From assembly GCA_014649355.1 (NCBI GenBank), contig BMSW01000002.1:186001-250000 (forward strand): a DNA stretch of 64,000 nucleotides, given 5' to 3'. The number at the start of each line of letters is the position of its first letter. The stretch's first letter is position 1. The notes under the pieces were generated by a model. The model was not told where the DNA came from. It did not search any database and saw only the letters and a program-made list of their open reading frames with translations. This DNA is from Streptomyces althioticus (GTDB lineage Bacteria; Actinomycetota; Actinomycetes; Streptomycetales; Streptomycetaceae). A program made the position numbers and the translations under genes. Positions 16,734 to 25,541 of the stretch are shown here, piece after piece.

Positions 16734-17042
16734 ATGAGTACGGACATCGTCGCGGAGGTCCGCGCGGAGGTCGCAGCCATCCCGGCAGGCAGCGTCGCTT
16801 CCTACGGCGCCATCGCGGAACGGATCGGAACGAGCCCCCGGCAGGTGGGGCGTGCGATGAGTCTGCTCGACGAAGGCGTGCCCTGGTGGCGCGTGGTCCA
16901 CGCCGACGGGACGCCCGCGACGTGCCACCAGGGTCAGGCGCCTCGGCTGCTGGCCGACGAGGGGATTCCGATGCGCGGCACACGAGTGGACATGCGACGC
17001 GCACGGCACCGCAGAGAGGGGCCCGTCCCGCCGTCGTCGTGA
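16734..17042 (+). CDS. Alkyltransferase-like (ATL) DNA-repair protein
   Basis: 102 aa. Its sequence (GSVASYGAIAERIGTSPRQV, then PWWRVVHADG) matches the DNA-binding domain of O6-alkylguanine-DNA alkyltransferase. The catalytic PCHR Cys is replaced by Trp, the hallmark of ATL proteins. These flag O6-alkylguanine for nucleotide excision repair rather than removing the alkyl group. ATG 16734 gives the normal ATL length. An ATG at 16695 would add 13 residues. The ribosome site is weak for both. Confidence 0.82.
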   Translation: MSTDIVAEVRAEVAAIPAGSVASYGAIAERIGTSPRQVGRAMSLLDEGVPWWRVVHADGTPATCHQGQAPRLLADEGIPMRGTRVDMRRARHRREGPVPPSS

Positions 17043-17090
17043 TCTCCGACCCGCACGGGAAGGGCCCTTCGCAACGGCATGCCGGCGCCG

Positions 17091-17139
17091 TCCCGGCCCG
17101 CCGGTCGGGCCGGTCAGGACGGTCGGGCCGGTCAGGACG
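17091..17139. repeat. Two-copy 18-bp direct repeat
   Basis: GGTCGGGCCGGTCAGGAC occurs twice in tandem (from 17102) across the 3' end of the beta-propeller gene. It probably reflects local slippage. No function is evident. Confidence 0.5.
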
Positions 17140-18130
17140 TCGTGGCGCGGGCCAGGGCGATGGCGCCCGACAGCCGCTCCCCCGCCTCGTACACCATGTA
17201 CGGCACGCCGCCGTCGGTGCCGAACGACGGCGAGGCCGCGCGTCCGTTCTCCGGCGCCGCGCCGCCCGAGGCGTAAAACACGCCGAGGTGGTCGCGGCGG
17301 GAGAAATCGCTGCCCACCTCGGTGATCAGGATGTCGCCGCCGCTGCCCTTGTCGGTGTTGTAGACGACGTACGCGCTGCCGCCGCGGGTGAGCAGGTGCG
17401 GTCCGCCGACGTTCACCGCGCCGACCGCGGCGTGGTCGATCAGGGGCCGGTCGGAGAACTCCCAGGTGCGCCCGTCGGGTGACCAGCCCCAGCCGATGTC
17501 CCGGTGGTCGGCGGTGGTGTTCCACATGAACAGCATCACGTAGCGGGCGCCGCGCGCGGGCAGATCGTGCCGGAAGACCCGGGCGTAGGAGGTCTCGGTG
17601 GTGCCCGCCGGCATCATCGACGTGCTGAGGACCGTCTTGTCGTAGGTGAAGTGCACGCCGTCCTTGGAGCGGGCGAGGCGGGTGGTGGTGTTCTCGCCGT
17701 GGAAGTACAGCCACAGCTCACGGACGTCGGCGTTCCACAGCACGTGCGGTGAAGAGACGTGGCTGACCTTGTAGTGCGGGGACCAGGTGTTGCTCACGAT
17801 CGGGTTGCCCGGGTACTCCGTGAACGGGCCCTCCAGGGAGTCCCCGTGGGCGAGGCAGATGCCGCCCGGCGCGTCGTGCGGGGCGTAGTACAGGTAGTAC
17901 CGGCCGAGCGGGGCGCTCAGCTTGTCGTAGACCCCGCGCACGCACGGGAAGATGATCTCCCCGGTGGGGTTGTAGGAGAGCTGTCCGGCGGTGAGCAGGG
18001 TGCGGACGTGGCGGTAGTCGGGGAAGCCGCCGGGGGCGGCGGCGGCCTGGCCGGCGCCCTGCGCGCCGAAGGCGAACACGGCGCCGCCGGCGGTGGCGGT
18101 GCGCAGGAAGGTGCGGCGGTCGAACGTCAT
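17132..18130 (-). CDS. Tat-exported five-bladed beta-propeller glycosidase-like protein
   Basis: 332 aa. The start is a twin-arginine signal (DRRTFLRTATAGGAVFAF, then Ala-rich to about residue 33), so the protein is folded before export. The mature part has the pattern of GH32/43/68-type propellers (GRYYLYYAPHDAPGG, GPFTEYPGNPI, SSPHVLWNAD, GHD-like WSPDGRTWEF). I cannot assign catalytic acids with confidence; substrate is unknown and it may be a non-catalytic relative. It lies 51 bp downstream of the transporter gene in the LacI-linked run. The DNA at the stop codon contains an 18-bp tandem repeat. Confidence 0.7.
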   Translation of the reverse strand: MTFDRRTFLRTATAGGAVFAFGAQGAGQAAAAPGGFPDYRHVRTLLTAGQLSYNPTGEIIFPCVRGVYDKLSAPLGRYYLYYAPHDAPGGICLAHGDSLEGPFTEYPGNPIVSNTWSPHYKVSHVSSPHVLWNADVRELWLYFHGENTTTRLARSKDGVHFTYDKTVLSTSMMPAGTTETSYARVFRHDLPARGARYVMLFMWNTTADHRDIGWGWSPDGRTWEFSDRPLIDHAAVGAVNVGGPHLLTRGGSAYVVYNTDKGSGGDILITEVGSDFSRRDHLGVFYASGGAAPENGRAASPSFGTDGGVPYMVYEAGERLSGAIALARATTS

Positions 18131-18180
18131 GGGGTCACGGCTCCTACGGACGGGGGGCGGGGGTACGGATCGTGTGCGGC

Positions 18181-19488
18181 TCACAGTTGGGTGGCGGCGG
18201 TGACGACCAGACCGCCGAGGGCGACGCACCACACGTAGGGCAGGGTGCGCAGCATCACCTGCTGGGGGCCGACGCCGGAGTACTGCGCCGCCCACACGGT
18301 CTGGGTGCTCGTCGGGTCGCTGACGCCGAACACCTGGTTGTAGGAGGCGGTCAGGCCGAGCACGGCCACGGCCGGGTAGATGCCTGCGGCGATGAGGACG
18401 CCGGCGATGCCCGCGCCGAGGCCGTAGACGTTGAGCGGCCCGCGGTACAGGCACAGCGGCACCAGCAGCGTGAACACCAGCACGAAGACGACGGGGTTGC
18501 CCGGCGCGACGGCTTCGACGAGCGGGTTCAGGGCCTCCACCGCACCGGGAAGTTTCACCGCGGCGAGCAGTACGCCGATCGCGACGAAGAGCGCGATGGG
18601 AGGAGCGGCTATCTCGAAGCCTCCGTAAAGGGTGCGCAGGAGGCGCTTGTTGAGGTGCCCCGGCCGGGTCGTGGTCAGCAGGGCCCACAGCACACCTGCG
18701 AGCATCGACGGGATGATGGCCACGTCGAAGCCGAGCGCGAGGACCAGTGGCACGAGGGGGGCGAGCAGCGCGTACCAGGGGGCGTCGCCCATCCGGCGGG
18801 CGCGGGCGCGCCGCCGCTCCCGCGGGCTTCCGCCGCCGTCGCGCTCGGCTGCCGACGCGAGCGACCAGGCGTGTTCGACGCCCTTGCGGCGGGACTCCAC
18901 GAGCACGAACAGCACCGCGAAGAAGGCCGCGAACGGGAACAGCTTGAGCATGAAACCCTTCACCGTGTCGACGGGCAGTTCCAGCGCGGTGGAGAAGAAC
19001 TGCCAGACGGGCAGCTCGAAGGGCATGCCGGCGGCGATGCCCATCAGGATCGTGCCGGCGGCGGTGGTCTTCGGGACGCCTACCGCGATCATCGCGGGGA
19101 TGCCGATGATGCCCGCCATCATCGCCGCGGGCGCGGAGCCGGTGACGGTGCCGACGAGGGCCGAGACCGTGAGCACACCCAGGGCGACGACGGTCGGGCG
19201 GTCGCCGCCGAACTCGACGATCTTGCGGACCAGGGTGCCCGCGATGCCGGTCTCCTCCATCAGTTTCCCGAGCCACGAGCCGATCAGCACGGCCAGCATG
19301 GTCGCGGCGAGGGCCGGGGCACCTTCCTGGAGAACGGTGTCGAGGATGCTGTTCTCCCCGGTGAGCGGCGCTCCCGCGGCGACCGCGATGGCGACGCCGA
19401 GGAGGACCAGGGCGAAGGCGGTGGGGAGCACGCGGGCCAGCATGAGCCCGACCCCGGCCAGCATGAGCAGCAGGATGACTATTCCCAT
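18181..19488 (-). CDS. Putative organic-acid transporter, 12-helix membrane protein
   Basis: 435 aa, strongly hydrophobic with about 11-12 membrane helices. It has two related halves, with GTVTGSAPAAMMAGIIGIPA and LYRGPLNVYGLGAGIAGVLI as the likely substrate loops. The pattern resembles ion-transporter-superfamily carriers for carboxylates (CitM/GntP/DctM-like), but I cannot fix the family. The HExxH protein gene ends 8 bp upstream, so the two are one transcript. It probably imports the compound handled by the adjacent FAD oxidoreductase and HyuA-like enzyme. Confidence 0.75.
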   Translation of the reverse strand: MGIVILLLMLAGVGLMLARVLPTAFALVLLGVAIAVAAGAPLTGENSILDTVLQEGAPALAATMLAVLIGSWLGKLMEETGIAGTLVRKIVEFGGDRPTVVALGVLTVSALVGTVTGSAPAAMMAGIIGIPAMIAVGVPKTTAAGTILMGIAAGMPFELPVWQFFSTALELPVDTVKGFMLKLFPFAAFFAVLFVLVESRRKGVEHAWSLASAAERDGGGSPRERRRARARRMGDAPWYALLAPLVPLVLALGFDVAIIPSMLAGVLWALLTTTRPGHLNKRLLRTLYGGFEIAAPPIALFVAIGVLLAAVKLPGAVEALNPLVEAVAPGNPVVFVLVFTLLVPLCLYRGPLNVYGLGAGIAGVLIAAGIYPAVAVLGLTASYNQVFGVSDPTSTQTVWAAQYSGVGPQQVMLRTLPYVWCVALGGLVVTAATQL

Positions 19489-19496
19489 GGCGGGCC

Positions 19497-20267
19497 TCAG
19501 TCCTCTCGGAGGGCCTGGACCGCGCCCATCAGCGCGGCGGTGAGCAGGAGCGGGGTGCGGCGCAGGCCGCAGACGGCGCCCGCGTAGGCGTGCGCGACGA
19601 GTTCGCCGGCTCCGGCGACGTGCCCGGGGACGCGCAGCGGGCCGATCCGCAGGGCGGTGTGTCCGAGCCGGTCGCGCAGCGTCCGGCGCGCGCCGGCGTC
19701 CTCGTGCAGCAGGCAGTGGGCCCGCTCGTGGGCGAGGGCCGCGGCCCGCAGGGAGCCGGCGGGGTACAGGGGCCGCCAGCCGAGGAGGTCCACCAGGTGC
19801 TCGCCGAGGGCGAGGGTGTCGGTGAACAGCTCGACGGTGGGCACGGGCCGGGAACGGTACCGGGCCAGGAGCAGCCGGTCCGTGCCGCCGGTGGTCTCCA
19901 CGACACGCGTCCGCGGGGCTGCCGGACGATCGCCGGCCGGTGCGTCGGTGGCCAGCTCGGTGCCGAACTCCGCCGCCTCCCGGGCCCATTCGCCCAGCAG
20001 TGCCTGGTCACGCGTATCGTGCCCCGGGGTGTTGGCGAGCAGCCGTACGCCGAACTCCGTGTCGTCCAGTGCCGCCAGGCGCGCGCAGGCGGCGCGCAAC
20101 TCCTCCCGGCGGGCCGGGGACAGCGTACGGAGTGGGGAGCCGGCCGGGACCGGGGCCCGGTGTGCGCTGCTGGGCGGGGGCGTTGACCTGCTGTGGCGGG
20201 CTCGCGGGTCCGGGGCCTGGTGTGCGCCGCCGGACAGGGCCGTCGCCCGGTGTACGCGGGTGTTCAT
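19497..20267 (-). CDS. Uncharacterised protein with HExxH metal-site motif
   Basis: 256 aa, not recognised. It has a low-complexity N-terminus (about 45 residues), then an Ala/Arg-rich fold. HERAH at residues 181-185, followed by a glutamate in GELVAHAYAG about 38 residues later, is the arrangement of a gluzincin-type zinc site. Hydrophobic stretches near the C-terminus (LLLTAALMGAVQAL) are short. The start ATG overlaps the HyuA-like stop by 4 bases (ATGA), so its synthesis is coupled to that enzyme. It may be a metalloprotein acting on the same substrate, but no enzymatic role is shown. Confidence 0.7.
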   Translation of the reverse strand: MNTRVHRATALSGGAHQAPDPRARHSRSTPPPSSAHRAPVPAGSPLRTLSPARREELRAACARLAALDDTEFGVRLLANTPGHDTRDQALLGEWAREAAEFGTELATDAPAGDRPAAPRTRVVETTGGTDRLLLARYRSRPVPTVELFTDTLALGEHLVDLLGWRPLYPAGSLRAAALAHERAHCLLHEDAGARRTLRDRLGHTALRIGPLRVPGHVAGAGELVAHAYAGAVCGLRRTPLLLTAALMGAVQALRED

Positions 20268-22423
20268 GTGCGTGCCTCCAGGACCGCGACGACCGGCTCG
20301 TCGGCCGCGCGGGACCGCAGTTCGCTGCGGGCGAGGGCCAGCAGCGGTCCCGCCTCCAGGACGCCGGAGAGGTCGGCGATGCGGGAGCCGAACAGCAGCC
20401 GCAGCGCGGGGGCCCGCACTCCCCCGTCGCCGTAGGAGGTGGAGTCGCGCACCAGGCCGGCGAGGAGTTCCGGCGCCTCGCCGACGGTGGTCGAGGCGAC
20501 GGTAGCGTCGGCCGCGTGCAACCGCACCACGCCGTCGGCGTCCAGCACCCGCACCGGGTGCCGGGCCTTCCGGAAGCGGCGGCGCCGCACGGTGCCGTAC
20601 ACGGTGTGCGCGGGCGTGGTGGCGAGCACCTCGACGGCGGCCGGGTCGGCGCGCAGGCTGGCGGCGGCCAGTTCGAGCCGTTCGGCGTCGTCGGCGCGGT
20701 GGGCCAGGTCCTGGGTGCGCAGTTCGGTGGCGCCGGTGGCGACGGCCCGTACGGTGTTGGTCTGCGGGTCGACGGTGACCTCCACCTCCACGGCGGCCGG
20801 ATCGGCACCCTGGGCGACGACGGCGGCCTCGGCCTCGGCGCGCACGCCGAGGATCTGCTCCTGGGTCGCGCCGGGGACGATCCGCTCGATCTGCTCGCGG
20901 ACGAGGGCGAGGGCCACCCCGATGGGGCTGATGACCTCGTTGTGCCGGGCGATGCGGCCGGGCAGGCCGGTGTCGGCGGCCAGGTGCGGGGTGACCGAGG
21001 CGGCGCCGCCTCCCCCGCCGACCAGCACGGCGGTGTCCCGGTCGAGTCCGTAGTCGCCCATCATCGTCTCGGCGACCTCCCGTACCTGCCGTACGCCCGC
21101 GTCGAGGAACCGGGTCGCGGCCCCGTCGACGTCGGTGCCGAGGGCGTCGGCGAGCGGCTGGAGGGCGGTGCGGGCGACCTCGGGGGCGCAGGCGGCGAAG
21201 TCACCGGCGGGGACCCGGCCCAGGGCGTTGGCCGCGCAGGTCAGGGTGAGGGCGAAGCGTCCTCCGGCCGCCTCGACGACCACGTAGTCGTCGGGGTCGC
21301 CGTCGAGGGGGGACACGGTGGCCAGGGTGGCGCCGGCCAGGTCGTGCAGGGTGGCGAAGCAGGCGTACGGCAGGCCGGCGATGTGGGCGCTGCGCGGCCC
21401 GACGGCGTGCAGGCGGCCGTCCGCGACACGGGCCATGGAGCCGCCGCCGACGCCGACGGTGCGCACGTCGAGCGCGGACAGGTAGGACGGTCTGCCGAGG
21501 ATCGTGGCGTGCCGTACGGCGACCTTGCCGCGGCGGACGACGCTGATGTCCGTCGAGGTGCCTCCGGTCTCCAGGAAGACGCCGTCGCTGACCCGTTCCC
21601 GCATCAGCGCGCCGGCGACCCCGGCCGCGGGGCCCGACAGCACGGTGAGGAGGGGGCGCCGGCGCATCTCCTCCAGCGACATCACGCCCCCGTCGCAGCG
21701 CATCACCATCAGCGGTGCCGTCACCCCGGCGGCGGTGATGCCGCGGTCCACCAGGTCGGCGGTGGCGAGCATCCTGGGCAGGATGGCCGCGTTCACCACG
21801 GCGGTGCGTGTGCGTTTGCGCAGTCCGTACAGGGAGGTGATCTCGTGCGCGGCGGTCACCGGCAGTCCCCGCTCGCGCGCCACGTCCCGCACGGCGCGTT
21901 CGCCGTCCGGGTCGTCGACGCCGAACGGCTCGGTGGTGACCAGCACATGGGCCCCTGCGGCGACGACCGTGTCGACGGCCGCGCGGACGGCCGCGGTGTC
22001 GTCGGGGTCGGCGACGTGGGCGTAGTGCAGCGGAAGCGATTTGCCCGGGGTGAGTTCGAGGGAGGCGAGCCCGGCGAGCCGCCGGGTGGGCAGAGCACCG
22101 GGACCGGAGCCGATCCCGATCAGGCCGACGGGTGCGACGTCGCCCTCCAGGAGCGCGTTGGTCGCCTGGGTCGTGCCGTGGGCGAGGAACGCGACGTCGG
22201 CGGGGGTACGGCCGACGTCCTTCAGCAGCCGGTCGAGTGCCTCGACGATGCCGTGGGCGACACCGTCCTCGTGGTGGTGGGTGGTGGGAACCTTCACCTG
22301 GGCCACGAGGTCCAGGGTGACGGAGTCGACGGCCACGGCGTCGGTGAAGGTTCCTCCGACGTCGATGCCGACGCGGATACGGTGCGGGTGCGGCTGCAAT
22401 GTCGGGGGCGGGGTCGGGGCCAT
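20264..22423 (-). CDS. HyuA-like hydantoinase/oxoprolinase subunit
   Basis: 719 aa. The N-terminal ATP-grasp-like nucleotide site GIDVGGTFTDAVAVD and the second signature FLETGGTSTDISVVRRGK define the hydantoinase A/5-oxoprolinase A family of ATP-dependent cyclic-amide hydrolases. A glycine-rich VLVGGGGGAASVTPHLA follows at about residue 475. Length matches HyuA. The usual partner HyuB is absent here, which is odd: the protein may work alone, with the HExxH protein, or with a distant HyuB. The RBS AAGGAGG is perfect. It is 72 bp downstream of the FAD oxidoreductase. Confidence 0.9.
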   Translation of the reverse strand: MAPTPPPTLQPHPHRIRVGIDVGGTFTDAVAVDSVTLDLVAQVKVPTTHHHEDGVAHGIVEALDRLLKDVGRTPADVAFLAHGTTQATNALLEGDVAPVGLIGIGSGPGALPTRRLAGLASLELTPGKSLPLHYAHVADPDDTAAVRAAVDTVVAAGAHVLVTTEPFGVDDPDGERAVRDVARERGLPVTAAHEITSLYGLRKRTRTAVVNAAILPRMLATADLVDRGITAAGVTAPLMVMRCDGGVMSLEEMRRRPLLTVLSGPAAGVAGALMRERVSDGVFLETGGTSTDISVVRRGKVAVRHATILGRPSYLSALDVRTVGVGGGSMARVADGRLHAVGPRSAHIAGLPYACFATLHDLAGATLATVSPLDGDPDDYVVVEAAGGRFALTLTCAANALGRVPAGDFAACAPEVARTALQPLADALGTDVDGAATRFLDAGVRQVREVAETMMGDYGLDRDTAVLVGGGGGAASVTPHLAADTGLPGRIARHNEVISPIGVALALVREQIERIVPGATQEQILGVRAEAEAAVVAQGADPAAVEVEVTVDPQTNTVRAVATGATELRTQDLAHRADDAERLELAAASLRADPAAVEVLATTPAHTVYGTVRRRRFRKARHPVRVLDADGVVRLHAADATVASTTVGEAPELLAGLVRDSTSYGDGGVRAPALRLLFGSRIADLSGVLEAGPLLALARSELRSRAADEPVVAVLEART

Positions 22424-22495
22424 GGGGAAACACCTCCTTGTGTTCGTGCACACGGCAACGACGGTGCGGTTCGGCGCGGTGGGGTGGTGCGGGGC

Positions 22496-24124
22496 TCAGT
22501 AGCCGCGTACGTCGGGCCAGTGGCGCTGCACGCCGGCCCGGTCCAGCACGCGGGTGAACTCCTCCAGCCGCTTGTCCTCCTCCTGGACCTGGTGCGGGCG
22601 GACGCCCTCTTCCAGGCAGTGCGCGGCGAGCGCGCCGGCGACCTCGCCGATGTTCCATTCGACCGGGTGGAGGCGGTAGCAGCCGTTGGTGATGTGGGTG
22701 GTGCCGATGTTCTTGCCGGCGGGCAGCAGGTTGCGCATCCGGCGGGGCAGCAGGGCGCCGAGGGGGATCTCGAACGGCACCGAACCGATGTCGATGTAGG
22801 TGTCGCCGCCGGTGGAGGGGTGCAGGTCGATGCGGTAGCCGCCGACACCCACGGAGTCACGGTGGCGGGTGCCCCCGTAGGGGCCGACGAGGTCGATGGC
22901 GACGTCGTGCTCGGTGACGGTGGTGACGGCCTTGATACGGCGGGACTCACGGACGTAGGGCGCCTTGGCGAGACCGTCGGCGGTGCCGGTGACGTCGGGG
23001 CGCAGCCTCAGGCCGGGGAAGCCGGTGCCTCCGTCGGTCCTGGGTGCCTCGGTCTGCAGCCAGTACAGGACGGACAGGGAGAGCTGTCGGGCCTCCTCGA
23101 CGGCGGCGCGGGACGTCTCCTCACCGGCTCCGACGAGCGGCTTGAGCCAGTAGTCGTTCAGCGGCCAGTTGACGAGCGTGATGTCCGAGTCGAAGGCGCC
23201 GGGGCGGTGCAAGGCGCGGGCCAGGATGCGGCGGAATCCCCACAGTTCCTTGTCGCCGGCGTCGGCGCTCTGGTCGGCGTCGACGCGCAGGGGGTCCACG
23301 TCCGGGTTGGGTACGAAGGTGCGCGGCACCGGGTCGAGGGAGCGGGGGTCGGGGGCGAGGAAGCCGAGGAGCGGGCCCGGCCAGAAGTCGGGCCGGTAGG
23401 AACGCCAGAAGCCGTAGTCGGCGGGGCGGTCGATGGTGTGGTTCTCGCCCTCGTGGTGGGAGAGCGCGAAACAGACGGTGATGCCCTGCTGGTTGAGGGG
23501 GTCGGCGGTGTCCGGGGCGTGCGGCTCGTCGTACTCGGAGCGGGCTTCGGCGCCCACGGCGTGCTCCACACCCGTGAGTTCGAGCAGTTCACCGGTCTCG
23601 GTGGCGTCCAGGACGTAGGTGGCGGCGACGGTGTGCCGGGCGCCGTCGCGGACGTCCTCCACGGTGACGGCGCGCACGACGTCACCGTCGGTGTCGGCGG
23701 CGACCGGCCGGGTGTGGGTCAGCACGGTGAGCCGGCCGGCCGCGATGTGCGGGGCGAGCATCGACTCCATGACGGTGAGGGCCACCCGTGGTTCGTGGCA
23801 GAGCTTGCTGACCCGGCCGGCGCCGGGGTTGAGGTGGGGCAGGTCCCGGGCCTCGGCGCGCAGCGGATACCACTGCCGGTAGTACGCGCGGATCCCCTCG
23901 CGCAGCGCCCGGTAGCCGGCCGTGACACCGAACTGCTCGACCCACGGGTGCTCGTCCGGCGGGACGGCCTGGGCGGTGAGCTGTCCGCCGAGCCAGTCGG
24001 TCTCCTCGGTGAGGACGACCGTGCGTCCGGCGCGGCAGGCGGCCAGCGCGGCGGCGACACCGCCCGTGCCGCCGCCCGTGACGAGGACGTCGGTGTCGGT
24101 GGGGGTTCCGGTGGGGATGGGCAT
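22496..24124 (-). CDS. FAD-dependent oxidoreductase (PF12831-type)
   Basis: 542 aa. The N-terminal Rossmann motif is VLVTGGGTGGVAAALAACRA, and EETDWLGGQLTAQ is typical of FAD_oxidored enzymes. The C-terminal signature LLPAGKNIGTTHITNGCYRL is also family-specific. These oxidoreductases act on sugars, polyols or amide compounds, and substrate cannot be inferred. GAGGAG precedes ATG 24124. It is first in the minus-strand catabolic run, 226 bp after the LacI gene. It probably supplies the oxidised substrate for the HyuA-like enzyme. Confidence 0.88.
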   Translation of the reverse strand: MPIPTGTPTDTDVLVTGGGTGGVAAALAACRAGRTVVLTEETDWLGGQLTAQAVPPDEHPWVEQFGVTAGYRALREGIRAYYRQWYPLRAEARDLPHLNPGAGRVSKLCHEPRVALTVMESMLAPHIAAGRLTVLTHTRPVAADTDGDVVRAVTVEDVRDGARHTVAATYVLDATETGELLELTGVEHAVGAEARSEYDEPHAPDTADPLNQQGITVCFALSHHEGENHTIDRPADYGFWRSYRPDFWPGPLLGFLAPDPRSLDPVPRTFVPNPDVDPLRVDADQSADAGDKELWGFRRILARALHRPGAFDSDITLVNWPLNDYWLKPLVGAGEETSRAAVEEARQLSLSVLYWLQTEAPRTDGGTGFPGLRLRPDVTGTADGLAKAPYVRESRRIKAVTTVTEHDVAIDLVGPYGGTRHRDSVGVGGYRIDLHPSTGGDTYIDIGSVPFEIPLGALLPRRMRNLLPAGKNIGTTHITNGCYRLHPVEWNIGEVAGALAAHCLEEGVRPHQVQEEDKRLEEFTRVLDRAGVQRHWPDVRGY

Positions 24125-24350
24125 ACGGTGCTGGCTCCTCGCGGGGTGAACGGCGTGCGGTGGGACGCCGTGGTGCGGACGTGGTGGAGGCGGTGGGACG
24201 GGCCGGGGGCTGAAGTGAGCCGCGGTGTCCCGTCGGTGCGTCACGACGGTTCCGTCGGGGTGGGGAAGGTCCGTCGACGGCGTGCAGGGTGAGGGGTGCT
24301 GTGGGTGGGCGGGGCGGGCGGAGGTCCGGTTCGGTGGTCCGGGCGGACCG

Positions 24351-25460
24351 TCACCCACCGGCCACCGGGTCCTGTCGGGGTGCGCGGCCGGGTGGGGGGC
24401 CGGTGGTGGGTCCGGGCCGGAAGGCACAGGCCACCAGGGGCTCTTCGTGTTCCTGTCCGGACATCTGGGCGATGAGCAGACGGACCGCGGCTGCACCCAG
24501 GTCGGCACGGGGCACGTCGAAGCCTGTCGGTGACTGGCCGGTGGCCAGATCGGCGGGCGGGGAACCGAGCAGGGCCAGGGACAGGTCGCCGGGCACGTCG
24601 AGACCGGCCCCGGTGACGGCGGCCTGCAGCGCCCGCCAGACCGCTCCGCTGTCGGTCTCCTCGGTGACGAAGGCGGTGACGCCTTCGTCCAGCCGCGTAC
24701 GCACCCACTCCGGGGTGATGTCGATTTCGGGGTGCGAGGTGCGCACCACGACGGCCCGGCCGTCGGAACGGTCCTCGTGGCCGTACTGGGCGAGCCCGGC
24801 GCGGAAGCCTCGCTCACGGTCGGTGGACGCCAGGGCGTCGTCGTCCTCGCGCACGAACAGGAGGCGGGTGTGCCCGAGTTCGGTGAGATGCCGGACGACG
24901 TGGGCGGATGCGGCGACGTAGTCGGCGCCGACCCAGGCGAGTCCCTGCGGCTCGTCGCGGCGGCCGATGTGGACCGCCGGGTAGCCGTCGGCGACGAGCT
25001 TGCCCAGCTGGTCGTCGGGGACGTGACGGCCGAGGAACAGGCATCCGTCCGCGAGCCGCACCCGGTCCAGCGCTCCCGGCTCGTGCGCCTGGGCGCCCCC
25101 GGAGCTGGAGCCGGTGAACAGCACCAGGTCGTATCCCTGGGCGGCGGCCTCCTGCTCCACGCCGACCAGGAACGGGTAGTAGGAGTGCTCCACCGCGGTC
25201 GGGAAGGTCGCGGTGAAGCTGAACACGCCCAGCAGGTTGTTGCGGGCCGCGGCAAGCCTGCGGGCTGCGGGATCGGGCACGTAGCCCAGTTCCCGCGCGG
25301 CGGCCAACACCCGAGCGCGGGTGTCCTCGTGCAGGGCGATGCCCTGCTTGTTCCCGCCGAGCACCAGCGACACCGTCGTCTGGGACACGCCGGCGAGGCG
25401 GGCCACCTCCGCCTGACGGGGCCGACCACGACGCGGCCACGACGGCACCTTTTCAGCCAT
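24351..25460 (-). CDS. LacI-family transcriptional regulator
   Basis: 369 aa. The N-terminal HTH is EVARLAGVSQTTVSLVLGGN with the hinge LGYVPDPAARRLAAARNN. The periplasmic-binding-protein-like effector domain (about 75-340) ends with ADLGAAAVRLLIAQM. ATG 25460 is assumed; GAGG in CCGGAGGATTGAGC is upstream. It probably represses the downstream FAD/HyuA/transporter run and itself through palindromes at 25486-25541. The effector is presumably the imported substrate. Confidence 0.9.
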   Translation of the reverse strand: MAEKVPSWPRRGRPRQAEVARLAGVSQTTVSLVLGGNKQGIALHEDTRARVLAAARELGYVPDPAARRLAAARNNLLGVFSFTATFPTAVEHSYYPFLVGVEQEAAAQGYDLVLFTGSSSGGAQAHEPGALDRVRLADGCLFLGRHVPDDQLGKLVADGYPAVHIGRRDEPQGLAWVGADYVAASAHVVRHLTELGHTRLLFVREDDDALASTDRERGFRAGLAQYGHEDRSDGRAVVVRTSHPEIDITPEWVRTRLDEGVTAFVTEETDSGAVWRALQAAVTGAGLDVPGDLSLALLGSPPADLATGQSPTGFDVPRADLGAAAVRLLIAQMSGQEHEEPLVACAFRPGPTTGPPPGRAPRQDPVAGG

Positions 25461-25485
25461 GCTCAATCCTCCGGACGGCTCGCGA

Positions 25486-25541
25486 CTAATGCGCATTAGC
25501 GAAGGGCCGGAGGGAACTCCGTGGGCGCTAATGCGGATTAG
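25486..25541. promoter_or_regulatory. Two LacI-type operators upstream of the LacI gene
   Basis: CTAATGCGCATTAG (25486-25499) is a perfect 14-bp palindrome. CTAATGCGGATTAG (25528-25541) differs by one base. Centres are 42 bp apart, four helical turns. A CG-centred ...TAATGCGCATTA... core is usual for LacI-family sites. Two further CTAAT half-sites lie at about 25590-25608. Confidence 0.8.

Noticed and set aside
19940..24292. A 1450-codon plus-strand open frame
   Set aside because: Runs antisense to the HExxH, HyuA-like and FAD oxidoreductase genes; Gly/Asp/Val-rich with no domain pattern.
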